A DNA stretch of 64,000 nucleotides from Natrinema zhouii (lineage in GTDB: Archaea > Halobacteriota > Halobacteria > Halobacteriales > Natrialbaceae). This document shows positions 61,910 to 64,000 of this stretch, one piece after another. Below the pieces are notes generated by a model, which saw only the letters and a program-made list of their open reading frames with translations, had not been told where the DNA came from and did not search any database. The DNA is taken from positions 1,798,001 to 1,862,000 of the forward strand of contig NZ_CP059154.1 of assembly GCF_013456555.2 (NCBI RefSeq), given 5' to 3'. Position 1 is the first letter of the stretch; every line of letters starts with the position of its first letter. Made by a program: the position numbers and the translations under genes.

Positions 61910-62650
61910 TCAGACGAACAGCAACAGCGCGGCATAGCTCGCCGCACCGCCGGCGAACGCCCAGAACCGGCTCTCGCGGTCGGACGGCAGTTCCTCCTTG
62001 ATCACGTTGAGGATGATCCCGCCAGCCAGAAACGGCACGAACACCGCGAGAAGGAGTTCGGTATCTTCGAGGACGGAGCCGCCGGCGAAGCCGGCGATCA
62101 CCGACGCGGACAACAGCCATCGCCCGCGGCGGTGGTACGGCTGCCCGTGGTGGTCTCGGAGATTGTCGTCCGTGACGAGGAAGTGCAGCGCCATCGCGAC
62201 GGTAAACAGGAGGACACTGCCGAGTTCACGGTCCCAGAGGAGGTAGCCGACGATCGCGTTGTAAGCGGCGAATGATCCGACGTGGATCCAGAAGACGCCG
62301 GTTCCGGCCGGTTCTCTGCTCCGTCCCGGATCGGTATTCGACTGCCGGGCGAGGTGCTCGAGGCCGTAGAAGGTGACGAACCCGAGGAGCGCGATCAGGT
62401 AGCCGTGGTGTTCGGCGAAGGCAGTCGGGTTTCCGTGTTCCGCGAGCGTCGCCGCTGCCTCCCGGACCTCGGGCAGGAGGTGGACGAACACGTACGCGAC
62501 CGAGACGCCGCCGGCGATCGACAGCCATCGGCTCCGCGGGATCCGGCTGCCGAACCCCAGTCGGCCGGCGAAGAGATGGACCAGCGCGAGGGTGATCGCG
62601 AACACCGGTGTGAGCACCGCGTCGGAAAACAGTGCGTCGCTCGAGAGCAT
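61910..62650 (-). CDS. ZIP-like metal transporter-related membrane protein
   Basis: A 246-residue protein with about eight hydrophobic helices. The HLLPE segment (VAYVFVHLLPEVREA) resembles the metal-binding helix of ZIP transporters, and FVPFLAGGIILNVIKEELP resembles the paired C-terminal helix. A His-rich loop (DHHGQPYHRRG) fits a metal-binding loop. It could move zinc, manganese or iron, but it is diverged and may be only ZIP-related. It is followed by the DUF2391-type gene on the same strand. Confidence 0.68.
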   Translation of the reverse strand: MLSSDALFSDAVLTPVFAITLALVHLFAGRLGFGSRIPRSRWLSIAGGVSVAYVFVHLLPEVREAAATLAEHGNPTAFAEHHGYLIALLGFVTFYGLEHLARQSNTDPGRSREPAGTGVFWIHVGSFAAYNAIVGYLLWDRELGSVLLFTVAMALHFLVTDDNLRDHHGQPYHRRGRWLLSASVIAGFAGGSVLEDTELLLAVFVPFLAGGIILNVIKEELPSDRESRFWAFAGGAASYAALLLFV

Positions 62651-62782
62651 CGACGCGGACGATACCGCTCCCAGAAGTATCGGTCTGTGGCCGGCCGATT
62701 CATACGGACTACTGTCAGTCAGTTCCAGCGCACCCGCATGGCGGATCGCGGGTGCGCTGGTACACAGGGACAGCAGACCGTA

Positions 62783-64000
62783 TCAGTCGTCGGCGCTGGC
62801 CGGACGATCTCCACCCATCGACATCGCGTCGCCGACGGTCCCCGCCGTTCGGCGGACGAGACGACCGAACGCCCGCCGCCGACTGACGAACAGCGCCGTC
62901 CCGAGCACGAGGTAGATCGCGCTGTAGACGAGCAGGAGGTCGGTGCTCGAGACCGGCAACGAAACGAACTCGCGGATGAGAGCGAACTCGAGGAAGACCT
63001 GCGAGAGGAACAGGACGAGCAGGGTGAGTGCTTCTCTGACCGATATTTCGAACCGGATCAGCAGCGAGACGGCGAAGAAGGACTGGGCGGCCGTCAGCCA
63101 GATCTCCGCGGACTGCTTGAAGTCAAAGGCGAGGACGCCGTAACTGCCCAGTGCGAGAGAGTGAACGACGACGAGCGTCCCGATGAGCAGCGTCCACTGG
63201 TTGAGCTTCGACGAGATCAAGGCGTTAAAGCCCGCCGTCGAGCGCGCCTTGTTCACCAGGTAGACGACGACGATGAGCTCCGGCGCTTCGGAGGCCAGCG
63301 GCGCGATCCACTGGATCATGAAGAAGGAGGGGATGCCGACGCTCTCGCCGAGGAACTCGAGCCCGTGTGCGAAGGGCTCGACGGCGGTGAAGATCATCAC
63401 GCCGGAGTAGACGAAGAGCACGATGACGGTCGCGATCCGACCCGGTCTCGAGAAGCTCTGGAGGTAGGCTGGGACGCCGACGTGATCCATGTCCGGTTCG
63501 ACCTCACCGCGGAGAATGACCGCGATGTAGCAGACGTAGAGGCCGACCAGAAACAGCATGTCGAAGATGTCGATACCGCCGCTGAGTGGGACGAGGAACG
63601 CCCAGAGCGTCGCGATCAGTAAGAAGACGATCTCGAGGCCGATCTCGCGGTCGAGGATCACGACGTCCGAGAGGAAGCCGGGTCGCCGTTCGACCGCGGG
63701 ATCGGCCGACGACCCCCGGCGGAAGATCGTAAAGAGCGCGACGCCGGCCCAGCCGATGCCGATGAGGATCCGGTTCGCACCGGTCATGTTGGCGACCGCG
63801 AGGTTGCCGGCCTCGATCCCCCGTTCGGTCCCCGCGAACACGCCCGCGTTCCACGCGTACAGCGCGTCGACGGCGTACTCGGGCGCGACCGCTAACACGG
63901 CGAGGACCGCGATCGCGAACGCTTGCGGGACGTCCTTCTCGGCGGTTTCGGCGGCCCACGCGAGGAGGAACGCCGCACCGAGGACGGCGAGGCCGGTCAC
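62783..64000 (-). CDS. Sodium/calcium-exchanger-type membrane transporter (N-terminus outside window)
   Basis: At least 405 residues; the 5' end is cut by the right edge. It shows 10-11 helices and two alpha-repeats of the cation/Ca2+ exchanger superfamily: AGNLAVANMTGANRILIGIG in the first half and APLASEAPELIVVVYLVNKA with SSKLNQWTLLIG in the second, each with the acidic or Asn residues needed for ion binding. A cytoplasmic loop (RGSSADPAVERRPGF) separates the halves. It is probably an antiporter of Na+ or H+ against Ca2+. The true start is not visible. Confidence 0.85.
   Translation of the reverse strand: MTGLAVLGAAFLLAWAAETAEKDVPQAFAIAVLAVLAVAPEYAVDALYAWNAGVFAGTERGIEAGNLAVANMTGANRILIGIGWAGVALFTIFRRGSSADPAVERRPGFLSDVVILDREIGLEIVFLLIATLWAFLVPLSGGIDIFDMLFLVGLYVCYIAVILRGEVEPDMDHVGVPAYLQSFSRPGRIATVIVLFVYSGVMIFTAVEPFAHGLEFLGESVGIPSFFMIQWIAPLASEAPELIVVVYLVNKARSTAGFNALISSKLNQWTLLIGTLVVVHSLALGSYGVLAFDFKQSAEIWLTAAQSFFAVSLLIRFEISVREALTLLVLFLSQVFLEFALIREFVSLPVSSTDLLLVYSAIYLVLGTALFVSRRRAFGRLVRRTAGTVGDAMSMGGDRPASADD

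Noticed and set aside
62282..63622. A 446-codon open frame opposite the ZIP-like and exchanger genes
   Set aside because: Extremely Arg/Asp/Glu-rich without structure, typical of antisense reading of membrane-protein genes.
1..64000. tRNA and rRNA genes
   Set aside because: I looked for the GGTTC-A/G-AATCC T-arm pattern and rRNA landmarks and saw none that form a credible gene.

Overview
The window looks like a chromosomal segment of an extremely halophilic archaeon (class Halobacteria, possibly Natrialbales). The reasons are high GC, very acidic predicted proteins, an A-type ATP synthase operon, a proteasome-activating nucleotidase with a C-terminal HbYX motif, an ABCE1/Rli1 recycling factor, archaemetzincin, pyruvoyl-dependent arginine decarboxylase, and short or absent leaders with a TATA element about 25-30 nt before many starts. 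I saw no rRNA, tRNA, CRISPR array or intact insertion sequence. All assignments come from reading motifs; no database search was run.

Layout. 1-4.6 kb: end of etfB, etfA, a short-chain polyprenyl diphosphate synthase, a DUF373-type membrane protein and a divergent radical SAM protein whose last codons are duplicated 200 bp downstream. 5-9.9 kb: an exported module (Asp/Ser-repeat lipoprotein, membrane-anchored winged-helix protein, secreted protein, type IV pilin-like protein), then a methyltransferase resembling plant VTE3. 10-18.1 kb: atpH-I-K-E-C-F-A-B. atpD lies about 4 kb further on (22.07 kb), separated by small membrane proteins, an acyl-CoA synthetase and a zinc-ribbon protein. 23-42.4 kb: mostly housekeeping genes (pdaD, pan, M3, M32, M20 and M48 peptidases, truA, an SDR, a PIN-KH ATPase, nadE, a small HTH regulator) ending in a second acyl-CoA synthetase that is a close inverted paralogue of the first.

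42.5-53.5 kb is the most distinctive region. It holds a SipW/ER-type signal peptidase with a Ser-His dyad, a DUF5305-type protein, a CARDB-type exported protein, three small exported proteins sharing one N-terminal signature (DUF1102/TasA-camelysin-like), a large pilin-signal protein with a beta-helix and a von Willebrand A domain, and a membrane HTH regulator. I infer a surface-fibre or biofilm-matrix locus. Part of it is visibly AT-richer than the rest of the window. 53.5-64 kb returns to core genes: an EMC6-like protein, rli1, amzA, a UPF0146 protein, an M50-like protein, a HAD hydrolase, a response regulator, a Rieske protein, UspA, a GNAT-zinc ribbon fusion, a DUF2391-like protein, a ZIP-like transporter and a truncated cation exchanger.

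A recurrent non-coding element stands out: intergenic clusters of perfect short stems, several closed by a GAA-type triloop, beside a core close to GAGCGAACGCAGTGAGCGAGC. They occur near 4.66, 24.0-24.25, 28.8, 36.03-36.12 and 45.24-45.38 kb.
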